This document shows positions 17,291 through 25,909 of a DNA stretch of 64,000 nucleotides, in pieces. A program made the translations under genes and the position numbers. Every line of letters begins with the position of its first letter. Positions within the stretch are counted from its first letter, which is position 1. The notes beneath the pieces were generated by a model that did no database searches, was not told the origin of the DNA, and saw only the letters and a list, made by a program, of their open reading frames with translations. This DNA comes from Alteribacter natronophilus (lineage in GTDB: Bacteria > Bacillota > Bacilli > Bacillales > Salisediminibacteriaceae): contig NZ_VCRO01000003.1 of assembly GCF_006007885.1 (NCBI RefSeq), forward strand, positions 434,001-498,000, read 5' to 3'.

Positions 17291-19702
17291 TTGAAATCAA
17301 AATTTAAGCAATTGAGTGCTTCTGCACTGGCTGCTTTGCTTGTGGTGCCTGCTTTTGCATCTCAGGGTTCGGCAAACAGCCATGTTGTGGAAGACAGCGA
17401 GGCACAACTTTTTGGAGAGTATAACCTGAACTCTTCCGAAAGCATAACAGTTATGGTGGAGCTGGACGAGCCTTCGCTTCTTCAGGCAAAACACACAGGC
17501 CGCAGCCAGTCCGAAACAAATCTTGAACAGGCACGTGAAGCTGTTAAAAACGCTCTCGCTGAAGTATCACCGAGCAGTGAAGTAAACCGTGAGTATGATA
17601 CAGTCTTCTCCGGTTTTTCCGTTGAAGTGCCGCAGAATGAACTGAGTGACGTACTTGAACTTGACGGTGTACAGTCCGTTTATCCGGATGTTCATTACGA
17701 TGCAAGTGAATTTGAACCTGAACTGATCGATGAGGAATCATTCTCACCGGCCATGATGGACAGTGCTCCATTTATCGGTGCACCTGAAGTGTGGGAAGAC
17801 CTTGGTGTAACCGGTGAAGGCATCACTGTTGCGATCATTGATACAGGGGTTGACTACACGCACCCTGACCTCGAAAGCTCTTTCGGAGAATATCTCGGAT
17901 ATGACTTTGTTGATAACAATGACGATCCAAACGAAGGAGAAGGCCAGTACCACGGTACGCATGTAGCCGGAACGGTTGCGGCAGATGGGCTGATCCAGGG
18001 TGTTGCTCCTGACGCGACACTTGTCAGCTACCGTGTCCTTGGGCCAAACGGTGGAACAACGCAAGACGTTGTAGCATCCATTGAACTAGCCGTACAGGAC
18101 GGCGTGGATGTGATGAACCTTTCCCTTGGTAACTCACTGAACGATGCTGACTTCGCCACTTCCATTGCACTTGACTGGGCAATGTCAGAAGGTGTTGTAG
18201 CAGTAGTCGCAAACGGAAACAGCGGTCCAAACAACTGGACGGTCGGTTCTCCGGGCACATCCCGCGATGCCATTTCCGTTGGTGCAACGCAGCTTCCGTA
18301 TGATGCCTACAATGCAGGAATCTCTACCGAGGGCGATGTAAGCTATCCTTCTGCAGAAGTAATGGGTTACCCATCTGTGGATGAACTGATGGCACTTAAT
18401 GGTGAAGAGCTTGAATTTGTTGACGTCGGTCTTGCAGGTCCTGGAGATTTTGAGGACGTAGACGTTGACGGTAAAATTGCACTGATTGAGCGCGGTGAGT
18501 ATGCGTTTGTGGACAAAGCTGAAAATGCTAAAGACAACGGAGCTGTCGGTGCGATCATCTACAACAACGCGGCTGGTTCACAGCCGGAAGTACCGGGTCT
18601 TGCTGTTCCAACAATTATGACAACTCAGGAAGACGGTCAGACGCTTCTTGCCGAGCTTGAAGCAGGAAACAATACCGTTACCTTCGATATTGCTTTTGAC
18701 CAGGTTGTACCTGAGTCCATGGCTGACTTCTCCTCCCGCGGACCGGCTGCACCTACTTTCGGCATAAAGCCTGACGTATCTGCACCTGGTGTCGCGATTG
18801 TCAGCACAATGCCGGAAGCATTCGGCTACTATGCTTCCCTTCAGGGCACAAGCATGGCTGCCCCGCACGTAGCAGGTGTGGCAGCGCTGATTCTTGAAGC
18901 TAACCCTGACAGAACACCTGGACAGGTGAAATCGGCGATCATGAACACAGCTGAACCGGTTCTTGACCGTGACGGCAACCCGTATCCATTTAACACCCAG
19001 GGTGCCGGAAGTGTTCGTCCTTATGACGCGATTACTGCTGAAACACTTGTAACACCCGGTTCTCACACATTCGGCGTATTTGACAAAGATCGCGGCCGTC
19101 AGGTTGAGCGCCAGCACTTCGAGGTACAAAACCTTTCGGATGAGCGCAAGCAATATGAAATCGATGTTGCTTTCAACGATGGCGAAGAGCACATCAGTGT
19201 AAATACAAGCAGTAACCTGAGCGTCCAAGCCGGGAGCTCACAGAAAGTGAACACAGTTGTACAGCTAAATGCTTCTGAGCTTGACGCAGGGTATTATGAA
19301 GCAACAATCACCCTAACTAACGGTGATGAAGTCATTGAAGTACCGAGTATTGCATTCGTTATGGAACCGGATTATCCTCGGGTAACTCACCTGTTCCTGG
19401 GTAGTAATTCAGACGGAACAATCGCCGGTGAAGCTTATCTTCCAGGTGGTGCGGAAACTTTTGCCCTTCAGGTTTATAAAGAAGGTACAACCACCCTCGT
19501 AGACGTACCATATACTAACGAAGATGTAAGCTCCGGTTATCATCAATTCACTTGGGACGGACTGACTTCCGCTGGAGAGCAGCTCGCACCAGGAGCATAT
19601 GACCTTTATGCTTTCGCTCTTAAAGCCGGCAAGGGTGACCACGCATACGGCGGTACTCTGACAGTCGACGAAAATGGTGAAACTAATCTGGATCTCGAAT
19701 AA
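17291..19702 (+). CDS. Secreted Vpr-like subtilisin family (S8) serine protease 2
   Basis: 803-residue paralogue of the preceding gene with the same domain order and long identical blocks (SFSPAMMDSAPFIG, DADVMNLSLGN-type segment, TETLVTPGSH), so the pair arose by tandem duplication. The start is TTG 17291 with AGGGGGA seven bases upstream. The Sec signal (KQLSASALAALLVVPAFAS) is followed by an I9-type propeptide, S8 domain with D184 (IIDTGVDY), H224 (HGTHVAG) and S521 (GTSMAAPHVAG), an inserted PA domain and a C-terminal Ig-like module (FTWDGLTSAGEQL). Very acidic throughout. It has its own terminator and probably its own promoter, so the copies may be regulated separately. Confidence 0.94.
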   Translation: MKSKFKQLSASALAALLVVPAFASQGSANSHVVEDSEAQLFGEYNLNSSESITVMVELDEPSLLQAKHTGRSQSETNLEQAREAVKNALAEVSPSSEVNREYDTVFSGFSVEVPQNELSDVLELDGVQSVYPDVHYDASEFEPELIDEESFSPAMMDSAPFIGAPEVWEDLGVTGEGITVAIIDTGVDYTHPDLESSFGEYLGYDFVDNNDDPNEGEGQYHGTHVAGTVAADGLIQGVAPDATLVSYRVLGPNGGTTQDVVASIELAVQDGVDVMNLSLGNSLNDADFATSIALDWAMSEGVVAVVANGNSGPNNWTVGSPGTSRDAISVGATQLPYDAYNAGISTEGDVSYPSAEVMGYPSVDELMALNGEELEFVDVGLAGPGDFEDVDVDGKIALIERGEYAFVDKAENAKDNGAVGAIIYNNAAGSQPEVPGLAVPTIMTTQEDGQTLLAELEAGNNTVTFDIAFDQVVPESMADFSSRGPAAPTFGIKPDVSAPGVAIVSTMPEAFGYYASLQGTSMAAPHVAGVAALILEANPDRTPGQVKSAIMNTAEPVLDRDGNPYPFNTQGAGSVRPYDAITAETLVTPGSHTFGVFDKDRGRQVERQHFEVQNLSDERKQYEIDVAFNDGEEHISVNTSSNLSVQAGSSQKVNTVVQLNASELDAGYYEATITLTNGDEVIEVPSIAFVMEPDYPRVTHLFLGSNSDGTIAGEAYLPGGAETFALQVYKEGTTTLVDVPYTNEDVSSGYHQFTWDGLTSAGEQLAPGAYDLYAFALKAGKGDHAYGGTLTVDENGETNLDLE

Positions 19703-19710
19703 TCAATATA

Positions 19711-19746
19711 AAAAAAGGTGAGTCCCGGCCGGGGCTCACCTTTTTT
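19711..19746 (+). terminator. Terminator of protease gene 2
   Basis: AAAGGTGAG/CTCACCTTT stem with a GC-rich interior, followed by TTTTTT; the preceding A-run makes it usable from the other side. Confidence 0.92.
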
Positions 19747-19758
19747 CGTTGCCGGGGC

Positions 19759-19812
19759 TTTACCTGTACATATTTTTATTTACCTGTACTTATTTCATTT
19801 TACTTGTACTTA
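19759..19812. repeat. Three direct repeats with an exact 20-bp period
   Basis: TACCTGTACA, TACCTGTACT and TACTTGTACT start at 19761, 19781 and 19801, each preceded by TTTA or TTTTA. An exact 20-bp period is about two DNA turns and places all units on one face of the helix. It lies between convergent ends of protease 2 and ytnP. Function unknown. Confidence 0.7.
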
Positions 19813-19886
19813 GCTGCTTTAACCGCTCGCACCGTTCTCCGGCCCCTCCTCCCCCTAAAAGTCAACATCCCCTTTCCTTCTACCAA

Positions 19887-19914
19887 ACAAAAAAAAGAAG
19901 CCCTCCTCAGGACT
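19887..19914 (-). terminator. Weak terminator after ytnP
   Basis: On the minus strand AGTCCT and AGGGCT pair (with one G-U) around GAGG, then TCTTTTTTTT follows, about 20 bp after the ytnP stop. Confidence 0.55.
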
Positions 19915-19934
19915 CCTCTCTCCATAAACAGCCT

Positions 19935-20792
19935 CTATTCATTTTCCCCGTTCCGAAGCACTTCCTCAACAACTTCATTGTCCTCGTTCCACTTAAGGGC
20001 GCGGTACTTATAGTCGTGGTAAAACAGGAACCAGGCTCCGTCCCTGATTGCCGGGGCGATATACTTCTGCTTGGCGTCGATGGAATCCATCGGATAGTCA
20101 TCGTAGGCAAGCACCCAGAGGGGATTGCGGTGGGCGTGGGTCGGCATGATGTCAGCCATGTGGATTGCTTTTTCCCCGCCGCGGTCGATCATCAGGATGC
20201 TGTGGCCGTCGCTGTGACCACCTGTATGTACAAGCCGAATGCCCTCCACTGGTTCAACTGCTTCCGAATATGTCCGAACCTGCGACACGACCGGCTTCCA
20301 GTTCTCCTCATAGTAAGTGGCTTTAGAGCGGATATTCGGGTTTTTAAGCTCCTCCCATTCCGTTTCATTCACGTAAATTTCCGCGTTCCGGAACACAGAG
20401 GCAAGCTCCTCCCCCTGATACTCAGATAGGCCCGAAGCATGGTCGAAGTGCATATGTGTCATCAGAACGGTATCGATGTCATCCACGGTGAGTCCCAGCT
20501 CGCCCAGATTTTCTTTCAGTGCAGACTCGTGTTCGATTCCGAAATTGCGCTTCTGTTTATCGTTAAATTTACCCGTACCGATTCCCGCCTCAACCAGAAT
20601 GTTTTTTCCGTCAGCCTGAAGGAGCATCGGATCGGTGCGAAGTTCGATCTGGTTCCGCTCATTAACCGGGTATTTTTTCTCCCATAACGGTTTCGGCACA
20701 ACACCGAACATGGCGCCTCCGTCCATGTGGGTCACCCCGCCGTTGAGCCACGTAATTGTCACATCTCCCACTTTCAGTTGTTCCAGTGCCAT
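19935..20792 (-). CDS. ytnP: YtnP-like MBL-fold hydrolase (lactonase-like)
   Basis: 285-residue metallo-beta-lactamase-fold hydrolase. Dinuclear metal ligands are visible as [19 protein letters not shown] and the later [11 protein letters not shown]. The B. subtilis homologue YtnP acts as a quorum-quenching lactonase; substrate identity here is inferred from homology. No signal peptide, so cytoplasmic. The start has an AGGGGAT site. It lies 55 bp downstream of trmB and may be co-transcribed with it. Confidence 0.9.
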   Translation of the reverse strand: MALEQLKVGDVTITWLNGGVTHMDGGAMFGVVPKPLWEKKYPVNERNQIELRTDPMLLQADGKNILVEAGIGTGKFNDKQKRNFGIEHESALKENLGELGLTVDDIDTVLMTHMHFDHASGLSEYQGEELASVFRNAEIYVNETEWEELKNPNIRSKATYYEENWKPVVSQVRTYSEAVEPVEGIRLVHTGGHSDGHSILMIDRGGEKAIHMADIMPTHAHRNPLWVLAYDDYPMDSIDAKQKYIAPAIRDGAWFLFYHDYKYRALKWNEDNEVVEEVLRNGENE

Positions 20793-20847
20793 TCAGCTCA
20801 TCCCCTGACTGTGAAGTTTGTATGGTCTTACGGCTCCGGAATTCGTA

Positions 20848-21501
20848 TCATCGGCCGGAACGGTCGTTCCAGACTGCTTCGAGCCTGTAGATGGGCTGGC
20901 CATTACGTGAGAACTTTTCTTCATATTCAGTCATAACGTTTCCTTCCAATCCATCCTCATGAAGATCCAGGCTGATGTTCTGAAGCGTGAAGCCGAATTC
21001 CGAAAAGCTTTGCAGTGAATACTCGAACAGAGGCCGGTTATCCGTCTTCATGTGGATTTCGCCTCCGTCCTTCAGTAATTCTACATATTTCTGCAGAAAT
21101 CCTTCATGGGTGAGGCGCCTTTTTGCGTGCCGATTCTTCGGCCACGGATCGGTAAAGTTGATATAAAACCGATCGACTTCATTTTCGGTAAATATATCAT
21201 TAATATCGTTAACATCTTCCTTGAGCATGACTACATTCGGAAGATCAAGTTCTTTCATACGCTCAAGCCCAGTTAGGATAATGGAATCAAATTTCTCAAT
21301 CCCGATCATGTTCACATCAGGGTTCTGTTCAGCCATCCCTGTCACAAAACGCCCTTTTCCGCTGCCAACCTCCACGTAAAGGGGCTTCTCATTACCAAAG
21401 TATTCTACCCAGAGACCTCTATGAGCTGAAGGCTCAGGGACTATGTACTGGGGGTGAGCAGCAATCTCTTCAGGCGCCCACGGTTTATTTCGCTGTCGCA
21501 T
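20848..21501 (-). CDS. trmB: tRNA (guanine-N7-)-methyltransferase
   Basis: 217-residue SAM-dependent enzyme that makes m7G46 in tRNA variable loops. Motifs seen: the N-terminal MRQRNKPWA typical of TrmB, the SAM site VEVGSGKGRFVTG, and the catalytic/tRNA-binding FTDPWPKNRHAKRRL. ATG 21501 is preferred over GTG 21510, because CGGAG sits eight bases before it and the family starts at this Met. It is divergent from a small gene at 21637, and its likely partner gene ytnP follows. Confidence 0.95.
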   Translation of the reverse strand: MRQRNKPWAPEEIAAHPQYIVPEPSAHRGLWVEYFGNEKPLYVEVGSGKGRFVTGMAEQNPDVNMIGIEKFDSIILTGLERMKELDLPNVVMLKEDVNDINDIFTENEVDRFYINFTDPWPKNRHAKRRLTHEGFLQKYVELLKDGGEIHMKTDNRPLFEYSLQSFSEFGFTLQNISLDLHEDGLEGNVMTEYEEKFSRNGQPIYRLEAVWNDRSGR

Positions 21502-21636
21502 ATTTGTCACTCCGTTTCAACTGTCATTCAATACATAAGGATACCACAACTCCCTCAGCTGCTCATCAATGCTCCCGCTTATTTTTCCGTGCAGCGGGTA
21601 TAAAGGGAATATGCATGCAGAAGGGGTGAATGAACG

Positions 21637-21960
21637 GTGAGAAACGAGACACCAGTTACACAGGCGAAAACGATACTCGAGAAAATGAAGGATGCCGAAG
21701 GTGCAGGTGAGGGTACATTTCTTGAGCTCCAATCCTGCATGAAGATGCTTAAACGGGAGCAGGTAAACGATAACTTCGAGGGAACAATCAAAGAAATCGA
21801 CGCTTTCGTGGACGAACGTAAAAACAGTGCGTCAAATGAAGAACATATTCATTTTCACCGCCAGAACATCTCCCGCTGGATCGAGGAGCTGACGATGCTA
21901 AATGATGAAAAAAGCGGAGTTACAATCGACTACAGCCAGCGCGGCGGCAGGGAAATTTAG
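21637..21960 (+). CDS. Hypothetical protein, 107 aa
   Basis: Starts at GTG 21637 with a strong AAGGGGTGA site seven bases upstream. The product is a soluble, charged, mostly helical protein (LEKMKDAEGAGEG, HFHRQNISRWIEELTML) without signal peptide or recognised motif. It is not an obvious member of any family I know, though it sits between trmB and ytzH in an otherwise conserved cluster. Function unknown; the site and codon use support a real gene. Confidence 0.6.
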   Translation: MRNETPVTQAKTILEKMKDAEGAGEGTFLELQSCMKMLKREQVNDNFEGTIKEIDAFVDERKNSASNEEHIHFHRQNISRWIEELTMLNDEKSGVTIDYSQRGGREI

Positions 21961-22027
21961 CTCTGTATAGTTTCACCGGTTCCACACATCCTAATCGGTA
22001 GTAAACACGATAAAGGATGTGCACACC

Positions 22028-22327
22028 ATGCCAATGACTTATCATCATCAGCTCCAGCTTTTAGTGGATATCCTGAAAAATCAGGATACCGAACATTTCG
22101 GCTCCAGGGATGAGTATGCGCAGGTAGAACGGCTTGCCGCTTCTCTTCTTAATAACTACGAAGTTCAGGAGGATCTGAGGGAACTGCTCACAGCCATCCA
22201 GCATTACAGTCATCAGCATCAGGCTGATGGAATAATGGAAGTGCTGGAAAACGAAGACCTTCAGCAGTGGGTACAGGGCATTGAAAGATCAGAGCATAAC
22301 TTCCTTTACCCGAACCGGCTGATGTAA
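22028..22327 (+). CDS. ytzH: YtzH-like protein
   Basis: 99-residue helical protein of the YtzH family; the start MPMTYHHQLQLL is typical. ATG 22028 is chosen because AAAGGA lies ten bases upstream, while the in-frame GTG at 22019 overlaps that site. No function is established for the family. It is convergent with ytmP, as in B. subtilis. Confidence 0.82.
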   Translation: MPMTYHHQLQLLVDILKNQDTEHFGSRDEYAQVERLAASLLNNYEVQEDLRELLTAIQHYSHQHQADGIMEVLENEDLQQWVQGIERSEHNFLYPNRLM

Positions 22328-22336
22328 GAATCATTA

Positions 22337-22384
22337 TAAAAAAAGAACCTTGTCGTCCTGAGTCAATTCAGGAGACAAGGTTCT
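22337..22384 (-). terminator. Strong terminator of ytmP
   Basis: GAACCTTGTC...GACAAGGTTC with an inner TCCTGA/TCAGGA stem; on the minus strand it is followed by CTTTTTTTATA. On the plus side the T-tract is short. Confidence 0.92.
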
Positions 22385-22385
22385 C

Positions 22386-23192
22386 TCAGTTCATGCCTAC
22401 ATTTACTTTATGAAGAACTTCCTTAAGCAGCGTACGCCACTTCGTATATTCAGTTGTCTGACCTTTACCTCCGTGCCAGACAACACTTTCAATGCTTTGT
22501 GCCAGCATGTACCAGCTCATCCGCTTAACAAGATCCGGTGTAAGGGTTACACCGTAGGAGTCCAGCCAGCTTTTCCAGTCCTCCTCAGGAACATAAAGGT
22601 AAAGGAGTGCTGACAGGTCCAGAGCCGGATCCGCAACATTCGCCCCATCCCAGTCGATAAGATAAAGGGCATCCTCCTCACTGATGATCCAGTTATTATG
22701 ATTCACATCAGAGTGACAGACTACATAATGGTCGGTCTGGACCTCCCCGATATGCTCTTCCAGCCAGACCATCGCTTCAGTAACAGCATGGTCACTTTTC
22801 AGCGCAGGTCCCGCCTGCTCCTTCAGTCCATAAAGTAACCGTTCAGGAGTAAGAGGAGTGTTTCCGAGACGGCGGAACATTTCCAGCAGTTCTTTTGAGC
22901 GGTGAATTTTACCAAGCAGCCTGGCAATGCGTGCATCGTTCATATCAAAAGACTTGAGTTCCCGGCCGTTTACCCAGCGCTGGGCAGTAATCACATCACC
23001 GCTTTCCAGTCGCTTCGTCCACAGCAGCTTGGGAACGATCCCTTCTGCTGAAAGAACAGCCAGAAATGGTGAAGAATTACGCTTTATGAATATTTTCTGT
23101 TCGCCCTGCTCAGCTACGTAAGCTTCCCCGGTGGCTCCACCGGCAGGACGCAAATGCCATCCTTCACCTATCAAGTGTTTCAATCGTTTCAC
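22386..23192 (-). CDS. ytmP: YtmP-like phosphotransferase (aminoglycoside/choline kinase fold)
   Basis: 268-residue kinase-fold protein with the diagnostic catalytic segment CHSDVNHNNWI and the metal-binding LIDWDGANVADPALDLSALL. This fold phosphorylates choline, aminoglycosides or sugars; the true substrate is unknown. The likely start is GTG 23192, placed eight bases after AGGA; TTG 23198 is only two bases from it. The stop is beside a strong terminator shared with ytzH. Confidence 0.87.
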   Translation of the reverse strand: MKRLKHLIGEGWHLRPAGGATGEAYVAEQGEQKIFIKRNSSPFLAVLSAEGIVPKLLWTKRLESGDVITAQRWVNGRELKSFDMNDARIARLLGKIHRSKELLEMFRRLGNTPLTPERLLYGLKEQAGPALKSDHAVTEAMVWLEEHIGEVQTDHYVVCHSDVNHNNWIISEEDALYLIDWDGANVADPALDLSALLYLYVPEEDWKSWLDSYGVTLTPDLVKRMSWYMLAQSIESVVWHGGKGQTTEYTKWRTLLKEVLHKVNVGMN

Positions 23193-23369
23193 CCTCAATT
23201 TCCTCGTGTCCGGTTCAGAGAAGTTTAATCATACCACGAATCATTATATATAAGAAGACACAAAAAGTCTTATATCATTGTAAATAAAGTTTGGCTTTTG
23301 TTCAAGAGTCTGTTGCAAAAGTCCGTAAAGAGATGAATATGTCCTAAGTCTTTCCCGGTTTCATTTCTT

Positions 23370-25478
23370 TTACTGGATTCTTTCCTTTTTATATACGGTG
23401 AATTCATAGGGTTCTGTTTCCCCCTGGTCACCGATGATAAAGGCTGTGGATGGTGCAGTCTGCAGGCGGTTGCTCACAAGGCGGTCCCACTTCCCCGGCG
23501 AAGGAAGGTAAAGCGGAAACCGTTTTTTCGTGGGATTCACAAAAACAGCAATTTCCTCCGCATCCCCCAGAAGAAGCCACCCGAAGACCGGAGCCGGGCT
23601 CTGGAGAATATGCAGCCGGCGTTTAATCTCCTCCTGCCGGGACATTCTGAACACCGGATACTTTTTCCGGATCGCAATCAGGGATTTTATAAAGCGGATA
23701 TTGTCTTTCTCCGCTGCCCGTCTCCCCCAGTCCAGTTTATTTATGTCATCACCTGAGATATAGCTGTTCTCATCACCGTACTTGGTACGAAACCACTCCT
23801 GTCCGGCGTGAATGAAAGGAATTCCCTGACTCAGAATGGTCAGCCCGGAAGCAAGCTGGTGGATCTTCCTTTTTTCATCCTCGGTTTCCGATTCATTGGT
23901 CAGAGCAAGCCGGTCCCAGAGAGTATGGTTATCGTGGCACTCCGTATAATTCACTGATTGGCACGCTGCGATCACTTTTCTCTCCCCCATGTCATCACGG
24001 CATGAGCCGGAAACAAGCTGGGGAAGGCGTTCAATCAGATGACCGAGACCATTTACAAACCCCGCATCATGTTTAAAGAACAGATTTCCCTTCATTGTGT
24101 CCCTGAAGAAATCATTGAAAAATGCAATACCGGGCAAGTCACCGGCGTGATCCATCGTTGCCTTTCGTTCCGGCTCCAGCGGCGTATCCAGATGCCAGCC
24201 TTCACCAAGGAGGATAACAGTTCTGTCCTCCCGGTCGCAAAGGGCTCTGATCTCCTGCATCGTTTCCTTATCCATCGCGCCCATAAGATCAAACCGGAAA
24301 CCATCGACCTTGTATTCCCTGAGCCACCACTGGACGGTATCAAGAATCAGCCTGCGCACCATCACTCGCTCTGTGGCCAGGTCGTTCCCCACTCCTGTGC
24401 CGTTACCCGGCGTCCCATCGCCATGATAGCGGAAGTAATAGCCTGGCACAAGCTGATGAAACGGAGACTCCTCCTTCACAAATACATGATTATAAACCAC
24501 ATCAAGAATCACGTTAAGATCATGCTCATGAAGTGCCTGAATCATCTGCCGGCATTCTGCAATCCTGCATGAGGGGTCTTCCGGGTCTGTGGCGTAGCTT
24601 CCTTCAGGCACCTGAAAGAAAAGAGGGTCGTACCCCCAGTTGTACTGTTCCTCCGGGCGAAAGTCATCAACACGGCCAAAGTCGTTTACCGGCAGGAGCT
24701 GGATATGTGTAACACCCAGCTCCTTAAAATACGACAGCCCTGTCAGGTCATTCTGTGCGGTGACTGTTCCGGACTCTGTCAGGCCTTTATATTTTCCTCT
24801 GTGTGTGACACCGCTCTTCTCATCAATCGTTGCATCCCTGACGTGCAGCTCATAAATGACTGCGTCTTCCGGTTTCCGGGTTTTGGGATGTGAATGATCG
24901 GAAAACCCCTCGGGTTCCACCCTGGTCATATCCACTACGACACTTTTCTTGCTGTTTGCCGTTACACTCTTTGCATAGGGATCGTTAACTTTAAGCAGTT
25001 TTCCATTAATGGATACTTCGTACTGATAGGAGGAAAGGTGCTGGTCCCCTTTCACAGAAGTCACCCAGACTCCTTTTTTATTTTTTTTCATATCGTAATA
25101 TTTATTATTCAAATATAACTTTATCCTGGAAGCGGTAGGAGCCCAGACTTTAAAAGTGGTTTCCTCCTGTCCCCAGGTTGCCCCCAGCTTTTCTTTGATA
25201 TCTGTAAAATGCTTTTCAAACCAGGGCGTACGCACCACCGAACCGGCATATACCGGACACTCCAGATCCCCCCACTTCAGGGCAGCCTCCTCCCCTACAG
25301 GAAGAGGACTGCTGAAGAGGATGGAGGCAGTATGATCAAGATGGGTTTTATCAACCCACCCTTCAAGTTTTTCGCCACCCCAAATTACAATTGGGGTTTC
25401 GTCCGTAAGTTCGTGTATTTGATCGGCATTCACTGTAAGCCGTTTAACATCATCAATCCATGCTACAGACTTTTCCAA
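23370..25478 (-). CDS. amyX: Type I pullulanase
   Basis: 702-residue GH13 debranching enzyme that cleaves alpha-1,6 bonds in pullulan, starch and glycogen limit dextrins. The product starts at TTG 25478 (MEKSVAWIDD) with AGAGGA six bases upstream; a longer frame to 25571 has no such site. Modules: an N-terminal carbohydrate-binding-like region, the CBM48/GH13 linker (TFKVWAPTA), the YNWGYDP signature of type I pullulanases, and GH13 motifs DVVYNHV, GFRFDLMG, ILLGEGW and NYTECHDNHT. It has no signal peptide, so it is cytoplasmic and suited to glycogen turnover. It is divergent from glgB. Confidence 0.96.
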   Translation of the reverse strand: MEKSVAWIDDVKRLTVNADQIHELTDETPIVIWGGEKLEGWVDKTHLDHTASILFSSPLPVGEEAALKWGDLECPVYAGSVVRTPWFEKHFTDIKEKLGATWGQEETTFKVWAPTASRIKLYLNNKYYDMKKNKKGVWVTSVKGDQHLSSYQYEVSINGKLLKVNDPYAKSVTANSKKSVVVDMTRVEPEGFSDHSHPKTRKPEDAVIYELHVRDATIDEKSGVTHRGKYKGLTESGTVTAQNDLTGLSYFKELGVTHIQLLPVNDFGRVDDFRPEEQYNWGYDPLFFQVPEGSYATDPEDPSCRIAECRQMIQALHEHDLNVILDVVYNHVFVKEESPFHQLVPGYYFRYHGDGTPGNGTGVGNDLATERVMVRRLILDTVQWWLREYKVDGFRFDLMGAMDKETMQEIRALCDREDRTVILLGEGWHLDTPLEPERKATMDHAGDLPGIAFFNDFFRDTMKGNLFFKHDAGFVNGLGHLIERLPQLVSGSCRDDMGERKVIAACQSVNYTECHDNHTLWDRLALTNESETEDEKRKIHQLASGLTILSQGIPFIHAGQEWFRTKYGDENSYISGDDINKLDWGRRAAEKDNIRFIKSLIAIRKKYPVFRMSRQEEIKRRLHILQSPAPVFGWLLLGDAEEIAVFVNPTKKRFPLYLPSPGKWDRLVSNRLQTAPSTAFIIGDQGETEPYEFTVYKKERIQ

Positions 25479-25596
25479 TTCAATTCCTCTTTTCAGCGTG
25501 GTTTGGTTAATTATATGCGCAAAAATGACAAATCCATTACAGGAATGAACGACTCTTATTCTTACTTCCATGACCCGTAATCAGACTACTCTGATA

Positions 25597-25625
25597 ATAA
25601 CATAGCCCTAACCCGCCCTCTTCAA
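25597..25625 (-). promoter_or_regulatory. Sigma-A-type promoter for amyX
   Basis: Minus-strand TTGAAG (25620-25625), a 17-bp spacer and TGTTAT (25597-25602), about 120 bp before the amyX start. Confidence 0.6.
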
Positions 25626-25629
25626 ACCA

Positions 25630-25644
25630 TTGGAAGCGTTTACA
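25630..25644. promoter_or_regulatory. CcpA binding site (cre) between amyX and glgB
   Basis: TTGGAAGCGTTTACA matches all fixed positions of the cre consensus WTGNAANCGNWNNCW. It lies 5 bp upstream of the predicted amyX -35 region and 266 bp before glgB. Confidence 0.75.
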
Positions 25645-25863
25645 AATGTAAATGCATATATAATCAATGCTATGGAGTGATAATGAATTCGACATCTTTC
25701 CCCCAAAACACCCAAATTCCTCACTGAATTTTCAAAAAAATGCTGTTCATTTTATGCTCAAACTCTGTTAAATTAGGATAATAGAACAGTATCCGGCCCT
25801 CATTCCCCGGTACTGACACAATGTGTTCTTATCATATCCACTGAACACTCACTCCACTAATGA

Positions 25864-25879
25864 ATGAATGATTATTCAT
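25864..25879. promoter_or_regulatory. Palindromic operator candidate before glgB
   Basis: ATGAAT, GATT, ATTCAT: a perfect 6-bp inverted repeat 31 bp before the glgB start. It resembles ArgR/AhrC-type half-sites but could bind another regulator. Confidence 0.4.
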
Positions 25880-25909
25880 AAATAGGTATATTTAAGGAAG
25901 GGGATTGTC

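Noticed and set aside
19749-20429. Long plus-strand open frame of 226 codons
   Set aside because: It lies antisense to ytnP, has no ribosome site and gives a low-complexity start; the opposite strand has a clear enzyme.
24039-24572. Plus-strand open frame of 177 codons
   Set aside because: Antisense to the catalytic part of amyX with strong GH13 motifs on the other strand.
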